The notes under the pieces: generated by a model | Seen by the model: only the letters and a program-made list of their open reading frames with translations | The model's database searches: none | What the model was told of the DNA's origin: nothing | Origin: Ananas comosus | Taxonomy: Eukaryota > Streptophyta > Magnoliopsida > Poales > Bromeliaceae | DNA: 64,000 nt | NCBI RefSeq assembly: GCF_001540865.1 | Contig: NC_033628.1 | Location: forward strand, 496,001 to 560,000 | Direction: 5' to 3' | Program-made: the position numbers and the translations under genes | Shown: piece by piece, positions 1 to 11,200 of the stretch | How positions within the stretch are numbered: the stretch's first letter is position 1 | Layout: each line of letters begins with the position of its first letter

Positions 1-798
1 TCAGGCCCGTTACCCTTATCGGTTTTTCACTAGGAGCTCGAGTTATATTCAAGTGTCTCCAAGAATTGGCCGAGTCTGGAGATAACGGTACTCTTTTTCT
101 GCTCATAAGAATCTCGCACTCGTTTAAATTCTATGCCTTTTTTTTCTCCTTATTTAGTTTATATAATCAAACAGAGGGCCTCGTCGAGAGGGTTGTGCTC
201 CTCGGTGCACCAGTTTCTGTCAAAGGCGAGCAGTGGGAGCCTGCCAGGAAGGTACGATATCATTTACTTCCATTCCAGTCTTGACCATTTTATTCTCTAC
301 CCTTTTCTTTTCTGTCCCTTAGTTATCGCGCTGCAGCATTTGTGATGCATTCTTTCTTGCTTCACCGCAGATGGTAGCGGGGAGATTTATAAATGTGTAT
401 TCCACGAATGACTGGATACTTGGGGTTACGTTCCGTGCAAGGTAAGTAGATATATTCACTTTTTAGGCACTTATGGCATTACAAATTTTGTATAGTAATT
501 GTACATTCTCTTTTGTAGTTTGTTGACACAAGGTTTAGCTGGAATTCAATCCATTGAGGTTCCTGGGGTCGAAAATGTAAGTATTTTTTCAGCACTCTCA
601 CATCATTCTGGATTCCTTTTGATGACGAACTCTTTGTTTTTCTTTCTTTTCTTTTTTTTTTTTGGTTAACAGGTTGATGTCACTGATATGGTTGACGGTC
701 ACTCCTCGTATCTATGGGCTGTCCAGCAAATACTGGAACAGCTTGAATTAAATACCTATTATCCTGTTTTTACTCGTGCTAATACCGGTTCCAAATAA
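1..798 (+). CDS. DUF726 / TMCO4-like alpha/beta-hydrolase, 3' part
   Basis: Five exons of the C-terminal part are visible: 1-87 (open at the left edge), 175-251, 371-441, 519-575 and 673-798 (stop TAA 796-798). All introns are GT-AG and the frame stays open across every junction. The joined product holds the nucleophile-elbow motif GFSLGAR, followed by VERVVLLGAPV, a stretch with NDWILGVTFRAS, and the C-terminal VDVTDMVDGHSSYLWAVQQIL. This pattern belongs to the plant DUF726 family (transmembrane and coiled-coil domain protein 4 in animals), predicted alpha/beta-hydrolases at internal membranes; the Ser of GFSLG would be the nucleophile. The substrate is unknown. The transmembrane N-terminal part lies outside the window. 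The family call is confident, the biochemical role is not. Confidence 0.85.
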
Positions 799-1540
799 CA
801 AATAGTAAACTCCAATTTGTATATAAAACTATGCACCAAAATATGAAAAAGGGTTTTCGCGCATTGATGTCATTTATTCTCAGTTCACTTTTTGTATGTA
901 CAGAGACAATTACATTAACTTGCGTCTCAATTCATGTATAGAACTTGGACGTGAACTGCTCACTATTCTATCTAATTGTGTCAAGAAATAATGCTAGGGA
1001 AGCAATGGAAGTTTGGGTTCTTGCCCATTGATAACCTGCTGAAGAATCATCTAGTGGGCTGAATACTGTTGGCTCACGACCATACAAATCTCTCGATCTT
1101 AGGCTCTTAACATGTAGCCTATGGAAAACTGAGAAGAAACTCAATCACAACTGTGCTGAATTAATTGATAAATTTGTGTGCTGTGCCAGCATTGGCCTCT
1201 TGCATTGGGGTCTCTATTGCACTGTATGAACCAACAAAGTTACTTCGTTATCACTCTATTCAAAACATGTGCTGTTTTGGCATGATGAAGAGATTGGAAT
1301 ACTGATGAAACCATTCACACCGGCCTTAACATTTGGGTTTGATCATGCTTCAAAATCTAGGCAGCAAATGGTAGGCACTACAAGATTACAGGTTATAGTA
1401 ACTGAAGATTATAAAAGCATGATCATAAAACAATACTACATTCCACATCAAAACAAAGAGCAAGGTAAACTTAAAAGAGTATACTGTCATTTACTTTAAC
1501 ATGTTTAGCCGAGCAAAACCAGATAATTTTATCCAATACT
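799..1540. other. Convergent 3' UTR / intergenic interval
   Basis: This lies between the stop codons of the DUF726 gene (+) and the WD40 gene (-), so it must hold both 3' UTRs and their polyadenylation sites. Moderately AT-rich; no conserved ORF or repeat recognised. Confidence 0.5.
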
Positions 1541-3171
1541 TTAGCATCGGTGTAACAATGGACAGAGCTGGTTTATGTATCTTCCTGCTGCCCAGAGTAT
1601 TTGCTGCTCTGCATGATTAGTGAAAGTGACTAAGTTGGCATCGTATCCGATTATCCCTTGGCTTATCATCGCACCCTTACCAACATCGAACAATGAGATC
1701 TTCCTCGACCCTTGCCCTGGTGTAGCGACCGCCTTGCCGCCGTCCACAAAGCAAGGCCTGCAAATCTGACGGCAAGTCCCGGTGCTCGACTCGACATGCC
1801 CTTGGAGTACATGGAGCGGTCTGCTAGGGTTCCTCACATCGAAGAGGTGGAGTGTTGGATCTTTACTAGCAGAAAGAAGCAGAGACTCGTCGAGTTTGCA
1901 CCATTCTACCGTGTTTATGCCCGTCATATGTTGCGTTTCGACCGTAAGCGTGCAAGGATGCGGCGACCTTGTGTCGAGGACACAAATACGACCGTCAGCT
2001 CCGCAGTCTGCGAGAGTATTTGCTTCTCTGTAACGAAAGTTCTGATGCTGAATATTGAATATTGGATAGATAGAAGCAGGAATTCTAAAGACACTAACAC
2101 ACTAGCGCAACCCCTCTCACTTTTTTGCAACATACAACAACAACAACAGTAACTACTAATATGAGCGGCGCGAGCTCTACGCAGAACATAGCATTATGTT
2201 ACAAGATGAAGCATAGCATGGTAAGTAATCAGGAATTAAACAAGTTGATAATTTCGGAGACGAATCTATTACCTAAAACAAACACCTCTGATCACCCCGG
2301 AATGGTGCCCGGAAATGTTCCGTTCCGCCACCAAATCCCCTGCTGGAGTGAGCCTGGAGAGGCCGACGGAAGAGTCCTTCAAGGCCGTGGCGATCGAGCA
2401 ACCGAACCGATCCATGGCGAAGATCCCGGCCGAATGCAGCCCTGCCGTCAACTTCGTCACGACGGGCGGAGAGCGAGAAGAAGTTGAAGGCGAGGCCTGC
2501 AGCCTTTTGAGATCCCAAACTACGATTCCGCCATCGTTCGAGCTCGAGAGCAGGAGCATCGGGTTTTCCTCGACGAACCGCACTCCGGAGATCCAGCTCC
2601 CGCTACCCTTCCAGCTCATAAGAGGGAGCTCCGTTTCCATTTCCGAATCGTCGCCGTCGCCTTCTATGGTCCGATTCCCCACTCCGCCGCCGCCGTAGAC
2701 GGAGATGAATCCGCCGTTCCCTCCCGCAGCGATCAAGAGCCGATCCTCGTTGAGAGGGAACACATCAAGAGAATAGATCCTGGCGAGGGAAGGATCGCGG
2801 AACGCCTTACCGACGATTCTGAAACCGGTGATGGAGGGATTAGGGTTTTGGGAGGGGAAGGGAGGAGGGTTGGTATCCAGAAGGGGAGCATCGGCGCGGC
2901 ATGCGTATCGGTAGACGGAGGAATCGACGAAGGAGGAGCCATCGTCGGCGTCGGAGGGGGAAGAGGGGGGGAGAGGGGGGCGGGGACGCTTACGGGTGCT
3001 GCGGCGGAGAGGGAGGGAAGGGGGAGGGGGGTTCTTGGGGCGTTTGGAGGGGAGGGGATTGGGATTGGGATTGGGATTGGAATTGGAGACGGCGGCGGTG
3101 GCGGCGATGCCGAGTTTACGGAGAAATTCTCGGTTGCGGCGGATGGTTTCGCGGCGGAGACGCTCGTAGTC
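1541..3171 (-). CDS. WD40-repeat protein, N-terminus lost in assembly gap
   Basis: Two exons are readable: about 3171-2273 and 2027-1541, with a GT-AG intron 2272-2028 that joins ...GVCFR to EANTLADCGADG in frame. The first readable residues (DYERLRRETIRRNREFL) form a basic N-terminal helix. A Pro/Arg/Ser-rich GC-rich linker follows, then beta-propeller repeats including LLIAAGGNGGFISVY, LLLSSSNDGGIVVWD, ADCGADGRICVLDTRS and LLLSASKDPTLHLFDVRN. The protein resembles plant transducin/WD40 proteins of the WDR76-like group with an N-terminal ERxRRExIxRN helix; such proteins usually act as interaction scaffolds. The codons before Asp fall in the N run at 3172-3179, so the start cannot be placed; the stretch to 3314 has no convincing initiator. 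The exact orthologue is uncertain. Confidence 0.75.
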
Positions 3172-3179
3172 NNNNNNNN
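3172..3179. other. Assembly gap (8 N) at start of the WD40 gene
   Basis: Eight undetermined bases lie between a GGC-type repeat and the coding sequence of the WD40 gene. The true missing length is unknown. Confidence 0.95.
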
Positions 3180-3372
3180 GCGGCGGCGGCGGGGGCGGGG
3201 GAAGGAGTGGGAGGGTTTTGGTTGGGGAGGAGGTGTAACGACCCTGGAGAATAAATGGTAGAAGTAGCAGTAGCAGTAGTAATAGTTAGCATGGGAGAAT
3301 AGTAAAAATAGCAACTTTACTAGTTAAAATGGAGAATAAAAGTGGCAGCAGCAGAATAGTGAAGGAGCGAGC

Positions 3373-3695
3373 TCAGTGGGGTGAACCGGCGGCAAGGGCG
3401 TTCAGGCGGAACTCAGGCGGGCGACGAGGAAGGGTGGCGCTGCGGCCGCGGCAGCCTTCCCAGCGACTGTCTCCCTCAAGAAAGCGAAGGCGCCGGCCGC
3501 GCTCTGGAACCCGCCGCAGGCCTGCTTGAGCCTTGCGGCGATGGTGCGATCGGCGGCGTGGGCGATCTGCGAGTAGACGGCGGCAGTGGGGGAAATGGGA
3601 GGAACGCGAAGGGAGAAGGAGGTCCGACAGCATCTACGGTTGGGGAAGATGGAAGCCTTGCGGGTCGGATCGGCAGATTTCCGGATCGGAGGCAA
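3373..3695 (-). pseudogene. BRO1-domain-like gene fragment
   Basis: Read on the minus strand, one frame contains AAVYSQIAHAADRTIAARLKQ followed by FQSAAGAFAFLRETVAGKA. This resembles the helical core of plant BRO1/ALIX-type proteins, where an 'AAGAF-x-LR' helix follows a leucine-rich helix. No start, no flanking exons and no rest of the domain are present, and the frame runs into simple Ala/Arg sequence. It lies near another gene fragment and an LTR remnant, so it is best read as a captured or decayed exon piece. Recognition rests on memory of the family and is moderate; an unrelated GC-rich sequence is possible. Confidence 0.35.
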
Positions 3696-3839
3696 AACGC
3701 GAACCCAAGACCCGCCGGCAATGGATAGTGCGGAGAAGGCGAACCCGCAACCCGCTTGCCCGTTTACCAGACAACTTCGGACCGAACAAGCCCAGCGGAG
3801 GCCCAGCCTGCGAGTGAATCGCGGCCCAGCCTGTTCTCA

Positions 3840-4219
3840 CCCAGTTTACATATTGCTGTTTAGCCCTTATAGGATAGTTTACTTTAATTTCAATACCAGT
3901 TGTAGAGGAATATATATAGCTAACAGAATGTAATGAGAAGATCATCAATGAAAATGAAATAGTCTATTTCTCCCCCAAAGGTTCTTCTCCAAACCCTTCT
4001 TCTTCTCTATCCCTTATCTCTATCCCAACTCTTTTCCCTAACCCTCACCTCTCAATCCTCATCTGTCTATCTCTCTACCTCTATTTCTCTTCCCTCTAAC
4101 TCAATCCCAATTTCTATCTCTATTTTCTTACCCCTCTAGCCTCGGTTACCGATTACGTTACCTCGGATCCACGACCAGAAGCACCGAGAACAGCAATATA
4201 CAAGCCGGGATATTACAGG
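3840..4219. mobile_element. Probable retrotransposon LTR remnant
   Basis: The segment has a TATA-like run (tatatatagc near 3914), an ATG-poor polypyrimidine tract, and a right end cgggatattaca at 4219 whose reverse reads tgtaatatcccg, a common plant LTR terminus. It interrupts sequence next to the LRR fragment. I see no second LTR, primer-binding site or internal coding region, so this would be a solo or truncated LTR; the left end is not defined. Confidence 0.35.
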
Positions 4220-4253
4220 AGGAAGGAGTGGATTGAGGATTGGCGTAGTTTGG

Positions 4254-4285
4254 GAGGAGGAGGAGGAGGAGGAGGAGGAGGAGGA
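4254..4285. repeat. (GGA)n trinucleotide repeat
   Basis: About ten GGA units in a row; on the minus strand they read as the serine run downstream of the LRR fragment. Confidence 0.85.
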
Positions 4286-4319
4286 GAAAAGGACAGGATG
4301 GGGAATTTCCGTTTTGTTG

Positions 4320-4575
4320 CACCGCTGTAAAATTCCGATTTTACCCCCGGACTCCTCTTCCTCCACGCAGAGCTTGGGGTTACCGGTGAGCTTAAGCTTA
4401 CCCAGCATCCGATCCACGAACCCGGCGGAGAAGGGGATCCGACCCGCGAGCGAGTTGTTGGCCAGGTTGATCTCCTTCGCCGACGCCTCCAGCCGCTTCA
4501 GCTGGTCCGGCAACTCCCCTTCTAGAAGGTTGTTGTCCAGCGCCAGGTAGCACAGGTTTCCCAGAAATACCCCCA
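4320..4575 (-). pseudogene. LRR receptor-like protein, C-terminal fragment
   Basis: The minus strand encodes LCYLALDNNLLEGELPDQL, then INLANNSLAGRIPFS and LKLTGNPKLCVEEEES. This is a run of plant-type leucine-rich repeats (LxxLxLxxNxLxGxIP) ending in the usual 'GNPKLC' cap. The order resembles small extracellular LRR proteins of the PII-2/RLP type. The fragment stops abruptly at the single N at 4576 and is followed downstream by low-complexity serine codons and an LTR-like end. Whether it is a true pseudogene or an intact gene broken by the join cannot be decided here. Confidence 0.6.
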
Positions 4576-4639
4576 NTAAATAAATAAAAAAAAAAAAGAA
4601 GAAAAGAAAAGAAACCTCGAGGTGAATTTGTCGGCGAAT

Positions 4640-5270
4640 AGTGACTTAATGTGGTACATTTATCAATCAATATAAGCATCACATTTGTCGAAGTAGTAAC
4701 AATTCAGTGAAAAACTGAATAGTTTTGGCCAGCAAGCCCAATTTCCAGTGATGCGGGATTGAGGATAAGAGTCGTGAGACCCGTCTCTTATCTCTACTTA
4801 CCTATTTTTAACAACAAACCGTTGTTGGCTTGCTCATGTTATTTCTGAAACCATTTGGGGATAAGCATCCAATCCAAGGTCTATCCCTACGGAGGAGGGA
4901 TTTCAGATCTTCGGTGTTTATCAAACCGGCAAATCAAAACACGAATTGAGAAGACGAGAATTTCCGTCTCTCGGGTTCCAAATTCACAAACAACGCACGC
5001 CCTTTAGAACTCTGTGGGCCAAAGAAGAAGATGACACAAGTAAAAAGATTGCTGATTCCGTACAGCTTCGGTGCTAGAATAAATTACAATCAGCAACACG
5101 GTAACAAGAATGCGCTATGCTATTCTTTCTGCACAAAATTCTAATTGTTTTAACATCCCGAGGATTTCCGGTGTATCATACTGGGCTATACGGTGATTAC
5201 ACTGTACAAATACAGCAAGGAGAGAGAGGTCAAAAGACGAAAGGGAACCAAAATCTCTACTGCAGAGACA
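4640..5270. other. Intergenic / 3' flank of the PHD-SWIB-GYF gene
   Basis: Downstream of the minus-strand gene that ends at 5271, so its 3' UTR should lie here. No other ORF with family resemblance is visible. Confidence 0.4.
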
Positions 5271-8200
5271 TCATTGATGCAGAAACTTACAAGAAGGACC
5301 CTTCTTGCAGTAGCCGCTCTCATAAAACTTACATACCCCCCTCTGAGCTTGCCCTTTCGAAGGCGGCCTTGAAGATCCCCAACCCCCGCCAGTCTCCGAC
5401 CTGCTCCTCGAAGATTTCCCACCACCATGTGCTAAATCTCTGTTGTCGAAGTAGCTGTTGCCGTAAGTATCAGCATTGCCGACCGGTGAACTCCAGCTCC
5501 TGTTAGTGTTTCCTAGTGCAGTTCCCCAGCCGGCAGTCGGATTGGCAATTGCCGGGTTTCTTGGTTCTTCCAAATTGAAATTCTTACTCGTGTTTCCTAG
5601 AGTCATTGGCCCCCACCCGGAGATTGGGTTGTTCTCCTGACCAGGCGTTATCCAACTAGAAGTGAGATTCGGGTTTCCCTGAACAGATGCTCCCCACCCG
5701 ATAGTAGGATTTGTATCTTTTGGTGGCGCCCTCAATTCGCTAAGACTCGAGTTCACCGATTCTGCATTCCCTTGTGCTACCCTTGCAACTGTCTCTGGAT
5801 TTTGAGTAGTTACTTTCCAAGATGAACTAGAAACATGTTTCTCCCCCGTCCCATGACCTGTTAATAACACTAGTCAGCAAAAATTTTAATAAATTCTACT
5901 ACTGAAGGAACTAAACCAATAGTTTTCTCTTGTTGTTACCTGCGGAAGAACCATCTAAAGCATTCAGTCCAGAAGGCTGTGAGGCTGGTGTGGGAGATGG
6001 CAAAGACCAATTAGTGTTTGTTGAATCATCGAGACTTTCCCAGTTTAGTATAGGCTCAGGTCTAAAGAAGCTCGATTCTCTCCCAGGAGATACTGGATTA
6101 TTACAAGAGGAATCTGGTTCTTCTTTCCGAGATGCAAGTTCTTGCTTGTTCGGAGTTCCAGATCTTTGATCTGTGAACAATTCCAGCACAATGGTTTCCG
6201 TTATGGGCTTAGTACTTGATCCAGGATCAACATCATTAGGTTCTGGGTGAACTAGAAGAGAATTATCGAGATAATCGGCTATGCTAATGGAATCCCTATC
6301 TCCCAACTCTTCAGCTGTGACTCTTGAGTGTAATTCCACACTATCAGCTTCACAAGGAACACAAGCAGGTGAATCAGGTAGTTCAAGTGAAAGAGCAACA
6401 GAAGTCGGATCAGGCACTAAAGATTTAATATCTTTGGTATCATCTGCTTCAGGCCATGTTTGTCTCATTTCGACCTCCTCAGGCTGGGTTCCCGATGGAT
6501 CCTGCCTCCTACACTTTGGAGTTGGACTGGGACAATCACTCTCGAAAAAATTCTTCGTGTCCTTAAAGGGGGTGTCCACAGCAACTGCAGATTGATTTAT
6601 CAATTTATTTTTAGCACCAAACTCAGAAGGAATTTCCTGCTTAGTTGATAGGTGAGAATCGCTGAAAGCACCAATCTTATCCTGATTCTGGATAGCTTCA
6701 GCAGTTTGTTCTGTTTTAGTCATACTGGGTACAGAACCAGACGACTCGGAACATGATCCCCCACCCTGAGCTCTTTCAGATAGCTTCAATACACTGTTAG
6801 CAGAGTTCAAGCTCCCAGCTGCAGCAGAATCTGCTAAGGAGGCAGTCAAAGTGGGTTTGATAGCGGCAGTTGTTGATTGATGTTTCCCACCAGATATAGA
6901 AATTGGCATTGAACCGCTTGCCGATGCAGTAGATGGGCTTAAAGCACCCGACCAATCTCTGCTACTCAACTGCGGGGTTGGTGAAGGTACAGTGTATGAA
7001 TCACTGGGCCATTGAGAAGCAAATTGTTGGCCTGAATTGCTCCGATTAGAATTATGGCTTTCACCACTCTGATTACCAGGGTGTAACGGTTCAGATTTAG
7101 ATGGACTCCATACACTGCCAGAATCCTGACCATTGTTCCATCTACTAAAATCTCCTACAGGAAGCCCCCTACCATGCTGCACTGGTGGTCCATCTGTTCT
7201 CGCAGAAACCGGAGCAGTCAATGCAGGACCGCTATAATTTTGAACCTGACCGTGCCAAGAATTAGCATCCTTGGACGATTCCCACCCTCGTGGAGAAGCA
7301 CCAAACCTTCCTTTCTGAGCATAATTAGCCTCCACTTTTGGGTCAGACCGACTAGCTAAAGTACCAGTATTTGTACCTGCATAACCAGTGGAAGAGAACA
7401 TAGTATTGTTTTGGCGTGTGTTACGGTAGTCATTCCCTCCCCAAGCGCTTTCACTTTTAGCACCTGTATTACCTGCTATACGAGGTGAATCTTTCTGGAA
7501 TGTTCGCAGGATGTCGGTCAGTAATAAAGAGTTCTCTTCCCTCTCAAATGTGAGCCACACCCTTAGATCACGTGGAAAGTAATTACTCCACTTGTCCAAC
7601 TGGGAAATAGAAAAAGGTCCCTGGACGACTCCACCGGGGTCTTTGTAGTGCCACACCTTATCATCACTCTCACTAATGTCTGGTGGAATAGAAAATGCAG
7701 AAGATACCGGTGATGGAGTTATAGGCGCAGCACCATAACCATGTGCTGGTTTTGTCACACTACTTTCTGGACTGGTTACACTGGTCTGCGATTTCGGAGT
7801 ATCCCAACCATTCATCCGACTGAAATCTGTATCTTGTTTCCAAGGCAATTTCTCCTTGTCATCCACAACAGTGAATGGATCTGAATTACCCACCGTTTTG
7901 CCTGAGGCGAATGGTCCCCTTCCCTTCCTACGGGACTCCCTTGACCTGCTAATATTATTGTTACCTGCACAACAAACCATTAAACCGAATTTGAAGATCC
8001 TTTCGAGGATAACTACAAAATCTTTATAATTGAGGAATTAAATACCTATTCTTTTTCCATCTGTTATTTCTTCAGCAGATTCATACTCTGGATCCATATG
8101 AGGGTCAGTATGTATTTCTGGAACTTCGTTAAATCTACGCACGCGTTCCTCTGGTGTGGCTAGAAGCTGCAGCTTTTCTACACATTCTCTAAGCGTGAAA

Positions 8201-11200
8201 AGCAGTTAAGGATCACTAAAGTATTGAACTTACGTTTTCACCAAGATCACTTTGAAAAACAAACTTGGTGGTCTATTTTTCAAGAAGCCAAACATCAAAC
8301 ATATGTGAAGCCATTTCCAGCCAAGTGCTGGAGCATGTGGCATTAGAGGAAAGAAGATAAAGTCTAGAATCATTTTGCATTACATCAATGAAAATTGTCA
8401 AAATCTGCTCTAGAAGCCATAAAAGTGAGTTAGCTTCATTGCAGAAAACATGGGTTGGTCATTCTTGCATAAAGTTTATTACACCAATATTCTCTCTACT
8501 GGCAATATTTTACAGCGACTGAAGTTTGAGAATAGCAGTAAGCAGTACATGAACCAATAATTTGCAACTAACTCACGCTTTACCAGAATTTGAAGGAAAA
8601 AAAGGCTTGAAAGACATATCTTAACAGATCGTAATAATGTAGTAAAGATAGTAGTGTAATTAGTTTTCAGAGACAGCCAACGTACCAGGAATACTTAATA
8701 AACAATCCACAAACTAATCACCTTATCTGTTAGTGTATGCTGATAGTAGTGTAATTAGTTTTCAGAGACAGCCAACATACCAGGAATACTTAATAAACAA
8801 TCCACAAAGTAAGCACCTTATATGTTAGGGTATGCTGCTAACAAAAAGGATATTCCTTTCTACGGCCTGTTTCACTTGCACGATCACGAAGATGACTCAG
8901 CCGCAACTTCTCAGTTTCCATTATCTGAAAACAAACAGGGCTAACAATAAGAAAACTATAAATCAAAAAAAAAAAAGGATTCTACTTTTCTAACTATTAA
9001 ACTCCACAAAGTAGACAATTTTAGTTGAACTTCAAAAAGAAATCAGAACATGCTAGAGTACTTACATCCTTAACTCTAACAGATTGGAGGATCCGAGCTT
9101 TCTCCTGAATATATCCCTGAAGATATTAGGGGGGAAAAAGGCTTTGTCAAGGAGGCATAACGTGTATAAAGTTGAGGGCAAAGAACAAAAGTTGATCAAC
9201 ATTTAGCATTACCACTGTTAGTCGAGTAAGCAGACCACATTTTATGCTTTGCCTCAAGCGCCTACATTCCTCCTGGAAAGAAATGTGAAAGGATTCATCA
9301 ATCCAAATAAAGAATGACAATAATTTTTTTACATCATTTAATTACTATCATATGATGAGTAAGACATGCCATGTCAAGTTGGCTACATCAGCCAGTAAGT
9401 ACCACCAGCATTTGCCAGCTTGAAAATTTATGAAACAACAGCACCTCTTAACACCTTTCAAGAAGTATAAGCTATCAAATCGAAGGAGGCATAGATAACT
9501 TATTCTGATATTTTATGTATTCAACTCAAAATTCAGAAAGAAGATCAAGCCCATAACAGTTATCCTCGCTACCCAAAATTATCTAATCAGCATTTTGGGA
9601 AAAGGTGACATTATTCAAACTTGTGAACTGAGTTTGAACACAATATCCTGACAGCTTGTAGCAGTAAGTCTACTACACCACTAGTATCCTGACCAAATCA
9701 TCTAAGAGGATTCCCATGACCGGATGATCCCTTGAACAAACAAGACTACTAGCATAGAATTACAATGACTAACACATGCAAGCAATAGTGAATTTTCACC
9801 TCCTAGGAGGGATCCACTTCTAACGAGAAACACGCTTCTTCATATGAGATAATTTTTTTGGTTAAAACAAATGGCAGAAAGACAGTGACTAATCACAGTG
9901 GCAAATGCTAAGAGAAAACCAGTACAGCTATTTAGTCATAAACCATTACAACGCAATTCACATGTTAATGGTAATTTTACTAAAGCAATAAAAAAAAGGC
10001 AAGAATATAAGATGACCAAGTCCCAACCTCCGTAAATTCCTGATTTGAGATAGCATCAATTGTAAAAACCTCCTTTTTGTCTAAATTTAATATCTCCAAC
10101 GCAATATCGGTTGTTTTCTTACCGATCTTGTATCTTTCTGCGACCTTGCTAGTCCCTGCATAGAAAACCATTACTTATTAGCATTTGTAAGCTCAAGTAA
10201 CATTATATAAAGATATAAGACGAGTAACAACTTACCAACAACTTTCACCAAGCGATATATATCTTGCTTTTGTCCAGTATTGGAAATTCGTATCCTCACA
10301 AAAGTGCCAACAACTTTCTCACCGAATGTGTCGCCATCATGAGCATCAATCAAATCCTCCATCAAGCTACGGCGCAAGAAAATTAGATTAATATTGTGCA
10401 CATCAATAGCAGCATAGTCATCAAGATTAGTCTGCGGCTCTCTCTCCTCCATCTTTTTCCGATTCCTCCGTCTCTTATCAGGAGACAACTTTGTTGACAT
10501 ATCACTATGTTCTTCAACATACATTTGACCTGGATCAAGATGAGAAACTCCCCCTTGGTTGCTGATGTTCCCTACTTGTGAAGGCTCTTTCATAAGAAAA
10601 TGAGCTTCTAAAAGTTTTAACATCTCAAAATGACCAACGCGGGTTTTTCCGAACAAGTTTTGAAGTCTTGTATCACAAATTATTTGGCTTTTTCGACGTG
10701 GATCGCGAAGGTTATTTCGCTTTATATACTCAAGCAAAAGAGACTGAACATCAAATTGGGATACAGGAGATTTATCACCCCCTCTCATGTGCCCTACAAA
10801 TTCTAAAAGCACTGGTGAAGCCCATTCAACATCATCAGACATAGATGTCCTGTCACCTTCTACTTTCTTCAGAGAAATTTGAACTTCTGTGACTATATTT
10901 TCTACACTTTTGGCAGAATTTCCATGATCAACACGATTCTTGGGACGTTTCCTAACCTTTTTCCTAGAAGAAATGCCTCGGCTGCGCTTTCCTGGAGAGC
11001 TATCAGAGCTAACATCTTGGTCATTGTTAGCATCGTATAACTCATCAGAAGATTCCTGCTCATTGCGAGAAGCACCAGAGTTTTTCCGTGGATTCTTAGC
11101 ATTACTTAGTTCTTCCAATGTTAAAGACAACCTCCGTTTCTGATCTAACCAATATAATTTGAACAAATATTCCCAACTATTCTTGTCATCAAAATCAACT

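Noticed and set aside
2848..3261. Glycine-rich plus-strand ORF
   Set aside because: Reverse complement of the Pro/Arg-rich linker of the WD40 gene.
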